From assembly GCF_046507575.1 (NCBI RefSeq), contig NZ_JBKFEY010000011.1, positions 33,497 to 97,496 of the forward strand: a stretch of 64,000 bases of DNA. The letters are read 5' to 3'. The translations under genes and the position numbers were made by a program. The notes under the pieces are model-generated. The model ran no database searches. It had not been told where the DNA came from and saw only the letters and a program-made list of their open reading frames with translations. The first letter of the stretch is position 1. Each line of letters begins with the position of its first letter. This DNA comes from Pontitalea aquivivens. Lineage in GTDB: Bacteria; Pseudomonadota; Alphaproteobacteria; Rhodobacterales; Rhodobacteraceae. This document shows positions 44,387 through 52,576 of this stretch, in pieces.

Positions 44387-46117
44387 ATGTCGCATCCCAA
44401 CGGCCCCAACGGCGCATCCGAATTGCGCAGCGCGCTGGCACAGAACCGTTCGTTGTTCCGGGTGGTCCTGGTGTTTTCCGCCTTTGTGAACCTGCTGATG
44501 CTGACCGGGCCGTTATTCATGCTGCAGGTCTATGACCGCGTCCTGACTTCCCGCTCGGTTGAGACGCTGGCCGCGCTTTTTGGCCTTGTGCTGTTTCTGT
44601 TCGTCGTGATGGGCGTCCTGGATCACGCGCGCACCCGGATCATGACGCGCATCGCATTGCGTTTTCAGGCGGCATTGGAAACACGGGTGTTTTCGGCCTC
44701 GGTCGGGCGCAGCATTACGGCCCCCACCGATGGCGCGGCCACCGCCGCCCTGCGCGATCTGGATGCCATCCACAGGCTTCTGGCGGCGCCGGCCTTCCTG
44801 GCGCTTTTCGACGCGCCCTGGGTTCCGCTTTTCCTTGTTGCAATTTTCATCTTTCACCCGTGGCTTGGCATCCTTGCGACCGCCGGGGCCCTGGGGCTTG
44901 GTGTGGTGACGCTATTGAACCAGCGCCTGACAGCCGTGCCGTTGCGCGCCGCACATGGGGCATCTTCCCGGGCAGAACGTCTGGCGGACCAGCTGCGCGA
45001 TGAGGCCGAGGCCGTTCTGGCGCTGGGCATGCTGCAAAATGGGTTGCGCCGCTGGCACGCGGCCCGGATGATCGCCTTGCCCGGTGTTTTGCGGGCCGCC
45101 GATCTTGGCGGGGGTTTTGCGGCTTTCACCCGAATTTTCAGGCTTCTGCTGCAGTCGGCGATGCTGGCGCTTGGTGCCTGGCTTGTCCTGCGTGGTGAAC
45201 TGACGGCGGGTGCGATGATCGCGGCCTCCATCGTTCTGGGCCGTGCCCTTATGCCGGTCGAGCAAGTGATTGCAGGTTGGCCGTTGGTTGCGCGGGCCCG
45301 TGAAGGCTGGGGCCGGCTGTCGGGGCTTCTGGATCTTGTGGTATCTGATCCGGGGCGCACCGCCTTGCCCCGCCCGCGCGCCCTGCTGGAGGTGGGCGAC
45401 CTGACGGTCATTCCGCCCGGTCAGCAGGTGGCGACGCTGCGTATGGTATCCTTCCATCTTGAACCGGGGCAGGCACTTGGCGTGATCGGTCCGTCGGGGG
45501 CGGGGAAGTCGACACTTGCCCGGGCCATCTGTGCCGGCCTGCGCCCGGCGGCGGGAACGATTCGTCTGGGTGGTGCGGCGTTGGATAATTATGGCCCCGA
45601 TGCCCGGGAAACCCTGATTGGCTATCTGCCACAGCGTGTCGCGCTGTTTGACGGCACGATTGCCGAAAACATTGCGCGGATGTCGCCCGCCCCCGATGCC
45701 GAAATGGTCGTGCAGGCCGCGCAGAAGGCCGCCGCGCATCAGATGATCCTGACGTTGCCGGATGGATACGATACCCGGGTAAGCCGGAACGGGTCACGGC
45801 TCTCGGGCGGGCAGATCCAGCGAATTGGCCTGGCCCGTGCGCTTTACGGCGACCCGGTCCTGCTGGTGCTGGATGAACCGAATGCCCATCTTGATCATGA
45901 CGGCGGCCTGGCTTTGAACCTTGCCGTGCGTACGATGAAGGCAGGCGGGGGGGCGGTTCTGATCATGGCCCATCGTCCCGCCGCAATCACCGAATGTGAC
46001 AACCTTCTGGTCCTGGAGGGCGGGATACGCCGCGCCTTCGGCCCCCGGGATGAGGTTTTGCGCGCGATGGCCAGGAACGTGACCGATATTGTCCGCAGTT
46101 CGGGTCTTGGGGGATGA
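44387..46117 (+). CDS. Type I secretion ABC transporter (PrtD-like)
   Basis: This 576-residue ABC exporter has six membrane helices in the first 320 residues and a nucleotide-binding domain with Walker A GPSGAGKSTLARAI, signature LSGGQIQRIGLARAL and Walker B/D-loop LLVLDEPNAHLD. There is no N-terminal peptidase domain, which fits the PrtD/RTX group rather than bacteriocin exporters. No ribosome site is obvious upstream. It is followed 4 bp later by an HlyD-type adaptor. No RTX-type substrate or TolC gene is in view. Confidence 0.9.
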   Translation: MSHPNGPNGASELRSALAQNRSLFRVVLVFSAFVNLLMLTGPLFMLQVYDRVLTSRSVETLAALFGLVLFLFVVMGVLDHARTRIMTRIALRFQAALETRVFSASVGRSITAPTDGAATAALRDLDAIHRLLAAPAFLALFDAPWVPLFLVAIFIFHPWLGILATAGALGLGVVTLLNQRLTAVPLRAAHGASSRAERLADQLRDEAEAVLALGMLQNGLRRWHAARMIALPGVLRAADLGGGFAAFTRIFRLLLQSAMLALGAWLVLRGELTAGAMIAASIVLGRALMPVEQVIAGWPLVARAREGWGRLSGLLDLVVSDPGRTALPRPRALLEVGDLTVIPPGQQVATLRMVSFHLEPGQALGVIGPSGAGKSTLARAICAGLRPAAGTIRLGGAALDNYGPDARETLIGYLPQRVALFDGTIAENIARMSPAPDAEMVVQAAQKAAAHQMILTLPDGYDTRVSRNGSRLSGGQIQRIGLARALYGDPVLLVLDEPNAHLDHDGGLALNLAVRTMKAGGGAVLIMAHRPAAITECDNLLVLEGGIRRAFGPRDEVLRAMARNVTDIVRSSGLGG

Positions 46118-46121
46118 GGTG

Positions 46122-47417
46122 ATGGTGACCGGTTTGTCAACCCGCGGGCCCGTGCTGCTGGGCCTTGTCATGATCGGCGTTCTGCTGGGCGGCTTTGGGC
46201 TCTGGTCGGGACTGGCACGCATTTCCGGGGCGGTGGTCGCGGCAGGTCAGGTCGAAGTGGATCAGAAGCGCCAGGTTGTGCAGCACCCGGACGGCGGTGT
46301 CGTGGACAGCATATTCGTGCGCGATGGCGATCCCGTCCGAGCCGGTCAGCCGCTGATCCGGCTGAACGGCGATATACTGCGATCGGAGCTTGCGATCATT
46401 GAAGGGCAGTATTTTGAACTGTTGGCCCGTCGCGGCCGTCTTGAGGCAGAACGATCTGCGACCGCGGCCCCGATCTTTCCCTTGGAATTGCAGCGTATAG
46501 CGGGTCAACGGCCCGATGTGGCCACCCTGATGGACGGGCAGGCGCGGCTGTTCACGGCCCGCGCCGACACGCTTGCGCGATCGCTTGACCAGCTTGGGCT
46601 GCGTCTGGACCAGACCCGCAGCCAGATTGGCGGGATCAATGCCCAGATTGCCGCGTTGGGAAGGCAGAACCATCTGATCGCCCGGGAACTGCAGGGCCAG
46701 CGCGGACTGCTTGCCAAGGGGCTTGCGCAAACAGGCCGCGTCCTGGCGCTGGAGCGCGAAGCCGCCGCGCTGGCCGGGCGTCTGGGTGAGCTTTCCGCGC
46801 TGCGCGCGCAGGCCGAGGGGCGGTTGGCGGAAATCGAACTGGAACGGCTGCGTCTTGTCGCGGCCCGCCGCGAAGAAGCCGAGGCGGCGCTGCGCGAAGA
46901 CAGCGACCGGGAACTGGAACTGGCCGAACGACGACGGCTTTTGCAGGCGCGCATCGCGGCACTGGACCTTCGCGCCCCCGTCGGTGGGGTGGTGCATGCC
47001 ATGGCCGTTACGACGCCGGGCGCGGTCATTCGCGCGGCTGAACCGCTTCTGTTCCTGATCCCGCAGGACCGGCCCATGGTCATCGCCGCGCAGATCCCGA
47101 CCGTGCATATTGATGAGTTGCACATCGGGCAGCAGGCCATCCTGCGCCTGTCCGCCGTCGCCGGGCACAGCGCACCGGAACTGTCTGGGCATGTCGCACG
47201 CATTTCTGCGGATGCGCTGATGGATGAGGGCACGCGTATGCCGTTCTACCGGGCCGAGATCATTCCTGTCCCCGGCGCGCTGACACGCCTTGGTGATCTT
47301 GCCCTGGTGCCGGGGATGCCGGTCGATGTGTTCATCCAGACCGGGGCACGCGCGCCGCTGTCCTACCTGCTAAGCCCGTTCACCGGTTTTTTCGTCCGCG
47401 CGTTCCGCGAAAGCTGA
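46122..47417 (+). CDS. HlyD-family membrane-fusion protein of type I secretion
   Basis: This 431-residue adaptor has one N-terminal membrane helix (VLLGLVMIGVLLGGFGLW), a lipoyl/hairpin beta domain, a long coiled-coil (about residues 150-300, rich in AEGRLAEIELERL-type heptads) and a C-terminal beta-barrel. It links the inner-membrane ABC exporter to a TolC-like channel. The ATG at 46122 lies 4 bp after the exporter stop, so it is translationally linked. Confidence 0.9.
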   Translation: MVTGLSTRGPVLLGLVMIGVLLGGFGLWSGLARISGAVVAAGQVEVDQKRQVVQHPDGGVVDSIFVRDGDPVRAGQPLIRLNGDILRSELAIIEGQYFELLARRGRLEAERSATAAPIFPLELQRIAGQRPDVATLMDGQARLFTARADTLARSLDQLGLRLDQTRSQIGGINAQIAALGRQNHLIARELQGQRGLLAKGLAQTGRVLALEREAAALAGRLGELSALRAQAEGRLAEIELERLRLVAARREEAEAALREDSDRELELAERRRLLQARIAALDLRAPVGGVVHAMAVTTPGAVIRAAEPLLFLIPQDRPMVIAAQIPTVHIDELHIGQQAILRLSAVAGHSAPELSGHVARISADALMDEGTRMPFYRAEIIPVPGALTRLGDLALVPGMPVDVFIQTGARAPLSYLLSPFTGFFVRAFRES

Positions 47418-47449
47418 TCTGTCCTGCCCGATGACCCGGGCAGGACAGA
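47418..47449. terminator. Bidirectional terminator
   Basis: A 13-bp stem (TCTGTCCTGCCCG and its complement) with a 6-base loop starts immediately after the adaptor stop, before the convergent ocd-like gene. Confidence 0.85.
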
Positions 47450-47465
47450 GGGCCCGGCGCCGGTC

Positions 47466-48380
47466 TCACCGCAGGCGCCAGGCCTGCAGGATGTATTGTG
47501 CGGTCATCAGGTCCAGATGCGCACCGCCACCATTCTTGCACAGGGTGATGTCCTGTCCGGTTTCGCGCCGGAACGTCCCCGCCGCAAGATCGTAGTAATC
47601 GCCGATGATGTCGGTATCGCGGATGATGCCGCGCGCGATCGGGTCGCGGAATTCGCCGATATGATGGATCGTCGTGGTGCGCGAATCACAAAACAGCCGG
47701 GCCCGTTTCAACGCGGTGTCGTCCACTTCGCGCATGTCGGGCCGATAGGCGCCGATCAGATCCAGATGCGTGCCGGGTGCCAGCCACGCCCCCTGGATTA
47801 CGGGTTCGGATGACATCGTCGTGGTGGCGATGATCTCGGCCTGCCGCACCGCGGCCTCCAGGTCGGTGGTCGCGCAGGCGCCGGTGGCATCTGCCAGCCG
47901 CGCGGCGGCCTGGGCGGTGCGGTTCCAGATGGTGAAGGCGGCGCCGGGAAAGGCGGCGGAATAAGCCGCGATCATGGATCGCGCAACCGTGCCCGCCCCC
48001 ACGATCAGGATGCGCCGCGCGTCGGGGCGGGCAAGTTTGCGCGCCGCAAGAAGGCTGTCGCCCGCCGTCTTCCATTTCGTCACCAGGTGGAAATCGACGA
48101 TCGCTTCCAGCACGCCGGTGTGGTCGTTCAGCAGGTTCATCGCGCCGTTGACCATGCCGCGCCCCTGGTCGGGGTTGCCCGGAAAGATCGTGGCGGCCTT
48201 CACCGCAAGGCCCAGACCGTCGATCCAGGCGGACCGTGTCAGCAAGGTATCGGGGCCGCGATACAGGAAGGTATCGGCCACCTCGGCGCGGGGCAGGCGG
48301 TGGCCGGCTTCCAGCGCCTCGGTCAGGGTCAGCCAGTCCAGGTGGGTCTCGGCCTCGGGGCCGATCACTTCGATGCTCAT
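47466..48380 (-). CDS. Ornithine cyclodeaminase / mu-crystallin family protein
   Basis: This 304-residue NAD(H)-binding protein has the Rossmann motif LIVGAGTVARSMIAAY and conserved residues of the ornithine-cyclodeaminase family (VVDFHLVTKWKTAGDSLLAA). Members either convert ornithine to proline or reduce ketimines. The ATG at 48380 overlaps the stop of the upstream HAD gene. Which reaction this one catalyses is not settled. Confidence 0.85.
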   Translation of the reverse strand: MSIEVIGPEAETHLDWLTLTEALEAGHRLPRAEVADTFLYRGPDTLLTRSAWIDGLGLAVKAATIFPGNPDQGRGMVNGAMNLLNDHTGVLEAIVDFHLVTKWKTAGDSLLAARKLARPDARRILIVGAGTVARSMIAAYSAAFPGAAFTIWNRTAQAAARLADATGACATTDLEAAVRQAEIIATTTMSSEPVIQGAWLAPGTHLDLIGAYRPDMREVDDTALKRARLFCDSRTTTIHHIGEFRDPIARGIIRDTDIIGDYYDLAAGTFRRETGQDITLCKNGGGAHLDLMTAQYILQAWRLR

Positions 48381-48994
48381 ATCGCTTCCTCGGTGGTCAG
48401 AAGGCCTGCGGCCACCAGCCGCGCGGCCCAGCCTTCGGGCCCGGTGAACAGATGCGTCTGCCAGCCACGCGCGGCGGCGGCGGCAATATTGTCGGCCCGG
48501 TCGTCGGTGAACAGCAACGCGCCGGGGGGCAGGCCGCAATCGGACTCAACCCGTTCATAGATGCGCGGGTCGGGCTTGATCACACCCAGATGACCCGACA
48601 CATAGGCCCTGTCGAAGGCGCGAAGGAAAGGATAAAACCCGCTGGCATGGTCGAAGCTGCCGATACCGAAGTTGGTCAGCGCGAAGACTGGCACCCCCTT
48701 GGCCTGCAATGCCCGCATCAGGTGCAGCGACCGCGGGATCACGGGCTGCGCCATCTGAATCCAGTCGTCGTACCAGCGCCGGATATGATCGCGCCAGCGC
48801 GGGTAGCGGTCTGCCCAGGCGTAGATGGTTTCGCGAAATGGGCCCCCGGCGTCGATCACGTCGTTCATGCCGTGCAGGTCGACCTCGGCGAACATCGCCT
48901 GGCGGTCGGCGCGCGGCATGATCGTGTCATAGAAGCGTTCCGGCTGCCATTCGATCAGGACGTTGCCAATGTCGAAAACCACCGCCTCAACCAT
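48377..48994 (-). CDS. HAD-superfamily hydrolase
   Basis: This 205-residue HAD phosphatase has motif I VVFDIGNVLIEW (the nucleophile Asp is in VVFD), a helical cap, threonine motif ALTNFG and C-terminal acidic motif LFTDDRADN. It resembles the YihX/epoxide-hydrolase-N group of sugar-phosphate phosphatases. Start is ATG 48994, with GTG 48997 one codon earlier. It overlaps the YaiI-family gene by 8 bp and the ocd-like gene by 4 bp. Confidence 0.87.
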   Translation of the reverse strand: MVEAVVFDIGNVLIEWQPERFYDTIMPRADRQAMFAEVDLHGMNDVIDAGGPFRETIYAWADRYPRWRDHIRRWYDDWIQMAQPVIPRSLHLMRALQAKGVPVFALTNFGIGSFDHASGFYPFLRAFDRAYVSGHLGVIKPDPRIYERVESDCGLPPGALLFTDDRADNIAAAAARGWQTHLFTGPEGWAARLVAAGLLTTEEAI

Positions 48995-49442
48995 CACAGT
49001 CCCTCATTGCGGCGCGCGCGGTGCGGTCCAGCGCATCCAGAAACCGCGACCGGTCGGCCTTGGTGAACCCCTTGCCGCCACCCTGACGGAACGGATCGGC
49101 GCTGCGCAGGTCGGCCATCAGGTCGCGGGTGGCCAGCACGTTGCCGATATTGGCGGGGGTCAGTGCCTCGCCATCATGTTTCAGGACACGCGCGCCCGCC
49201 GCCACGCATTTCGCCGCCAGGGGAATATCGCCGGTCACCACAACATCGCCGCGCCCGGCGCGTTCGGCGATCCACTTGTCGGCCTCATCCGGGCCTTCGG
49301 GGACATAGACCATCTTGACCAGCGGGTTGGCCGAGGGCCGCAGCCCGCCGTTCGACACGATCAGAAGCTCAACCCCCAGCCGTGTCGCCACGCGCTCGGC
49401 CTCATCCTTCACGGGGCAGGCATCGGCATCCAGATAGATCAC
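48987..49442 (-). CDS. YaiI/YqxD family (UPF0178) protein
   Basis: This 151-residue protein has the family's N-terminal signature YLDADACPVKDEA and the middle segment VVVTGDIPLAAKCVAAGA, a NYN/PIN-like fold suggestive of a nuclease. I place the start at GTG 49442, which aligns with other family members and overlaps the fghA stop as GTGA; TTG at 49448 is the alternative. Biological role unknown. Confidence 0.87.
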   Translation of the reverse strand: MIYLDADACPVKDEAERVATRLGVELLIVSNGGLRPSANPLVKMVYVPEGPDEADKWIAERAGRGDVVVTGDIPLAAKCVAAGARVLKHDGEALTPANIGNVLATRDLMADLRSADPFRQGGGKGFTKADRSRFLDALDRTARAAMRDCDG

Positions 49443-50269
49443 CGCCAAAGCGCCTCGGCATGGAAGGCGATGTGATCGGGGATGAAGCTGGCCACGAAGA
49501 AATAGCTGTGGTCATAGCCGCGCTGCATCCGGAAGGCGCCGGGCTGGCGGCGGGTGGCCATTGCGGCGGCCAGCGCCTCGGGGCGCAGAAGGGCCAGAAA
49601 CTGATCCTGCGCGCCCTGATCGACCAGCACATCGCCGTCAAATCCGTATTCCGTCATCAGATGGCTGGAATCGTGGTTCATCCAAAGGCTTTCGTCGTGG
49701 CCAAGATAGGCCGAAAGCTGTTTGCGCCCCCAGTCCGACTGTGTTGGCTGCGCGATCGGCGCGAAGGCGGAAACCGACCGGAACCGCCCCGGCAGGCGCA
49801 TCGCCAGCGTCAGCGCGCCATGCCCGCCCATCGAATGGCCGGTGATTGACTGACGGTCCTCATCCAGCGGGAAGGCGGCGGTGACGATGCGGGGCAGTTC
49901 CTCGGCCACATAATCCCACATGCGGAAATGCGGTGCCCAAGGGGCCTGGGTGGCGTTGACGTAAAAGCCGGCGCCTTGGCCCAGATCATAGGATTCGTCA
50001 TTGGCGACGCCTTCGCCGCGCGGCGAGGTGTCAGGAAAGACCAGTGCCAACCCGTGTTCGGCGGCCCATTTCTGCGCGCCCGCCTTGACCATGGCGTTTT
50101 CATGCGTGCAGGTCAGCCCCGACAGATACCACAGCACCGGAACCGGGCCGCGGTCGGCCTCTTCGGGCAGGAACAGACCAAAGGTCATCTCGGTTCCGGT
50201 GGCCTGTGAGGGGTGGGCATAGACGCCCTGAACGCCCCCGAAACAGCGATTTTCCGATATCGTGCGCAT
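49439..50269 (-). CDS. fghA: S-formylglutathione hydrolase
   Basis: This 276-residue serine esterase hydrolyses S-formylglutathione to formate and glutathione, the last glutathione-linked step of formaldehyde oxidation. The nucleophile elbow is TGHSMGGHGAL, and WYLSGLTCTHEN carries the oxyanion region. The histidine is in YDHSYFF. It is the head of the fghA-YaiI-HAD-ocd overlapping gene run. The partner dehydrogenase and Gfa genes are not in the window. Confidence 0.94.
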   Translation of the reverse strand: MRTISENRCFGGVQGVYAHPSQATGTEMTFGLFLPEEADRGPVPVLWYLSGLTCTHENAMVKAGAQKWAAEHGLALVFPDTSPRGEGVANDESYDLGQGAGFYVNATQAPWAPHFRMWDYVAEELPRIVTAAFPLDEDRQSITGHSMGGHGALTLAMRLPGRFRSVSAFAPIAQPTQSDWGRKQLSAYLGHDESLWMNHDSSHLMTEYGFDGDVLVDQGAQDQFLALLRPEALAAAMATRRQPGAFRMQRGYDHSYFFVASFIPDHIAFHAEALWR

Positions 50270-50279
50270 CTGTCCTCTC

Positions 50280-51209
50280 CTACAGGCTTGTGACCCAGGC
50301 GATGACGGCTGGCACCGTAAGGATGCTGACAGCCGTGGAAATCAGGATCGAGGCCGAAACCCGCTGCGGTGCGACCCCATAGTGGCTGGCAAGAATATAG
50401 ACATTGCCGGCCACGGGAAGGGCCGCGGCGGCGATCATCACGCCGGCGGCATAGATTTCGACGTGAAACACCCAAAGCGCCATCACCGCGACGGCCACGG
50501 GGTGCAACACCAGCTTGGCAAACGACAGCCAAAGCGCGGGGCGCACACGTTCCGCGGATCGCTCGGCCAGCGATGCGCCGATGGCGAACAGCGCCACCGG
50601 CGTTGCCGCAGCCCCCAGCAGGGTCATGAACTCGCCCAAGGGCTGCGGCATCGGCAGCCTCAGCGCGGCCCAGGCAAGCCCTGCCGCCATGGATACGATC
50701 ATCGGGTTTTTCAGCAGGCCCAGCCCCAGCGCCCCGAACAGCGACCATGAAACCCTGCCGTGCCGGGCCTTGGTCACGATCAGGGTGAACAGGCTGGAAA
50801 ATACAATCAGGTCGATGGCCAGAACCATAAGAACAGGCCCCGCCGCGGCCGGCCCCAGCAGCATCACCAGCATCGGTACACCAAGGAAGCCGGTATTGCC
50901 GGTCATCGCGGTATGCGCCTCCATCGCCGCTTCGGCGGCGGGCAGGCGCCGTGCCAGGGCCGCGCCCATGCCCAGGGCCCAGACCAGGACCGAGCCGCAC
51001 AGATAGGCCAGCGCAAAGGCCGGGTCGAACAGTTGATCCAGCGACAGCTGCGCGCTGAAATTGAACAGCATCGCCGACAGCGCGAAGTAAAAGACGAACT
51101 TCGTCAGCGCCGCCGTTGCCGGGGCCGGGAACATGCGGATGCGCCCGGCAAACCAGCCCAGGCCGATCACCGCGAAAAAGGGAAGGGTCTTGATGAAGAT
51201 CGCCAGCAT
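50280..51209 (-). CDS. AEC-family (auxin efflux carrier-like) transporter
   Basis: This 309-residue inner-membrane protein has about ten predicted helices in two inverted five-helix halves, as in AEC permeases. The typical segment GNTGFLGVPMLVMLLGPAA lies in the middle. Members carry dicarboxylates, malonate or other anions; the substrate is unknown. The ATG at 51209 is used; TTG two codons earlier is possible. It ends 10 bp before fghA on the same strand. Confidence 0.88.
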   Translation of the reverse strand: MLAIFIKTLPFFAVIGLGWFAGRIRMFPAPATAALTKFVFYFALSAMLFNFSAQLSLDQLFDPAFALAYLCGSVLVWALGMGAALARRLPAAEAAMEAHTAMTGNTGFLGVPMLVMLLGPAAAGPVLMVLAIDLIVFSSLFTLIVTKARHGRVSWSLFGALGLGLLKNPMIVSMAAGLAWAALRLPMPQPLGEFMTLLGAAATPVALFAIGASLAERSAERVRPALWLSFAKLVLHPVAVAVMALWVFHVEIYAAGVMIAAAALPVAGNVYILASHYGVAPQRVSASILISTAVSILTVPAVIAWVTSL

Positions 51210-51275
51210 GGCCAATGGCTAGCATGCGGCCTTTTGCCTTGCCAGCGCCGCTTGGAAAATTCTTTGTCCGGTCCG

Positions 51276-52253
51276 TCAGCCCCCGCCGATCAGCGCGCCC
51301 GCGGCAAAGACCAGCGCCCCCCCCAGCACCACCTGCATCGCCGCCCGCAGGAAGGGCGTTTCCATGAAGCGGTTCTGAATCCAGGCGATTGCCCAAAGCT
51401 CGACGAAGACGACGATGATCGCGATGGTGGTGGCGGTCCAGAAATCGGGGATCAGATAGGGCAGGGCGTGGCCCATGCCCCCCAGCGCCGTCATGATGCC
51501 CGAGGCAAATCCGCGTTTCCATGGGCTGCCGCGCCCGGACAGTTCGCCATCATCCGATGCGGCCTCGGTAAAGCCCATGGATATGCCTGCCCCGACCGAG
51601 GCAGCGGTCCCCACCAGGAAGGTGGTCCAGGTGTCCTGCGTGGCAAAGGCGGTGGCAAAGATCGGCGCCAGCGTCGAGACCGAACCATCCATCAGCCCCG
51701 CCAGACCGGGTTGCACCCAGGTCAGCACGAACTGGCGGTGGGCGGCGCGGTCCTCTTCGGATTTCGCATCCCCGGTCAGGTGGGTTTCGCCCAGTTCCTG
51801 TGCGCGCGTCTGGTGGCCCTGTTCCGCAGCGGCCAGATCGCCCAGCAGCTTTCGTGTTGCTGCGTCCGAGGTGCGCTGCGCTGCGCGGGTGTAGAACTGC
51901 CCCGCCTCACGTTCCATTGCCTCGGCCTCGGCGCGGATGGTGTCAAGGGGCATGTTCTCGGCCAGCCAGACGGGCTTGCGGGCGTAAAAGCCTGCGACAT
52001 GTTCGCGCCGGATCAGCGGGATCATCTCGCCAAAGCGGTCGCGGTGGCGGTCGATCAGACGGCGGCGGTGTTCGTCCTCTTCGGCGGCCATGGCCTCAAA
52101 GATCCGCGCCGTGGCCGGATAATCGGCGCGCAGGCGTTCGGCATATTGGCGGTAGATGCGGGCGTCATCCTCTTCCGAGGAAATGGCAAGCGCCAGCACC
52201 TCTTGTTCGCTGAGGTCCGAGAAGCGGCGGCGCTGGGCAAATCCGGGGATCAT
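51276..52253 (-). CDS. mbfA: MbfA, membrane-bound ferritin-like iron exporter
   Basis: This 325-residue protein joins an N-terminal rubrerythrin/ferritin-like domain (iron ligands in ISSEEDDARIYRQ, AAEEDEHRRRL and AEQGHQTR, residues about 20-165) to a C-terminal VIT1/CCC1 transport domain with five helices. MbfA proteins in rhizobia export iron and are repressed by Irr when iron is scarce. A perfect Irr-type dyad lies 14 bp upstream of the start. A GGAG site precedes ATG 52253. Confidence 0.92.
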   Translation of the reverse strand: MIPGFAQRRRFSDLSEQEVLALAISSEEDDARIYRQYAERLRADYPATARIFEAMAAEEDEHRRRLIDRHRDRFGEMIPLIRREHVAGFYARKPVWLAENMPLDTIRAEAEAMEREAGQFYTRAAQRTSDAATRKLLGDLAAAEQGHQTRAQELGETHLTGDAKSEEDRAAHRQFVLTWVQPGLAGLMDGSVSTLAPIFATAFATQDTWTTFLVGTAASVGAGISMGFTEAASDDGELSGRGSPWKRGFASGIMTALGGMGHALPYLIPDFWTATTIAIIVVFVELWAIAWIQNRFMETPFLRAAMQVVLGGALVFAAGALIGGG

Positions 52254-52266
52254 CGCGGGACTCCGT

Positions 52267-52281
52267 TTAGAACGGTTCTAA
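52267..52281. promoter_or_regulatory. Irr-type iron control element (ICE) upstream of mbfA
   Basis: TTAGAACGGTTCTAA is a perfect 7-1-7 palindrome resembling the alphaproteobacterial Irr box (TTTAGAA...TTCTAA). It lies just upstream of the mbfA ribosome-binding site, where binding would block transcription. This fits repression by Irr under iron limitation. Confidence 0.65.
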
Positions 52282-52317
52282 TGTAATGTGGTGGCGCAGA
52301 TATGCAACCGGCAAAAA

Positions 52318-52366
52318 TGAACTGATCGGTTCATGTTTACCTTGAAAATCTAAACTGATCGGTTCA
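52318..52366. promoter_or_regulatory. Two near-identical operator-like repeats
   Basis: TGAACTGATCGGTTCA (52318-52333) and TAAACTGATCGGTTCA (52351-52366) share 15 of 16 bases and lie exactly 33 bp apart, about three helical turns. Each is a TGAAC-N6-GTTCA type dyad, the form of a TetR-like operator. They precede a 55-codon secreted ORF. Confidence 0.55.
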
Positions 52367-52408
52367 GAAGTCGTAACCAAACAGAATCGTTCAGACAGGA
52401 GATAACCG

Positions 52409-52576
52409 ATGAAGCGCATCATTTCCGGCCTTGTCCTTGCCGTTGCAACCGCCGTTCCGGTCTTTGCCGGGGGCATCGGGTTTGACCTTCCGCGTCTGGA
52501 CTTTCCGGTGCAAGGGGAAACGGTGACGCGGGCCTGTTCCGATCTGGTTCAGTCCGCGTCCTGCGCACAGGACTGA
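52409..52576 (+). CDS. 55-residue secreted peptide of unknown function
   Basis: This 55-codon ORF has an AGGAG site 7 bases upstream of the ATG. The product starts with a signal peptide (MKRIISGLVLAVATAVPVFA) and leaves a mature peptide of about 35 residues with two cysteines (RACSDLVQSASCAQD) that could form a disulfide. The last 28 bp overlap the end of the convergent trhO gene. Two operator-like repeats lie upstream, suggesting inducible expression. I recognise no family. Confidence 0.6.
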   Translation: MKRIISGLVLAVATAVPVFAGGIGFDLPRLDFPVQGETVTRACSDLVQSASCAQD

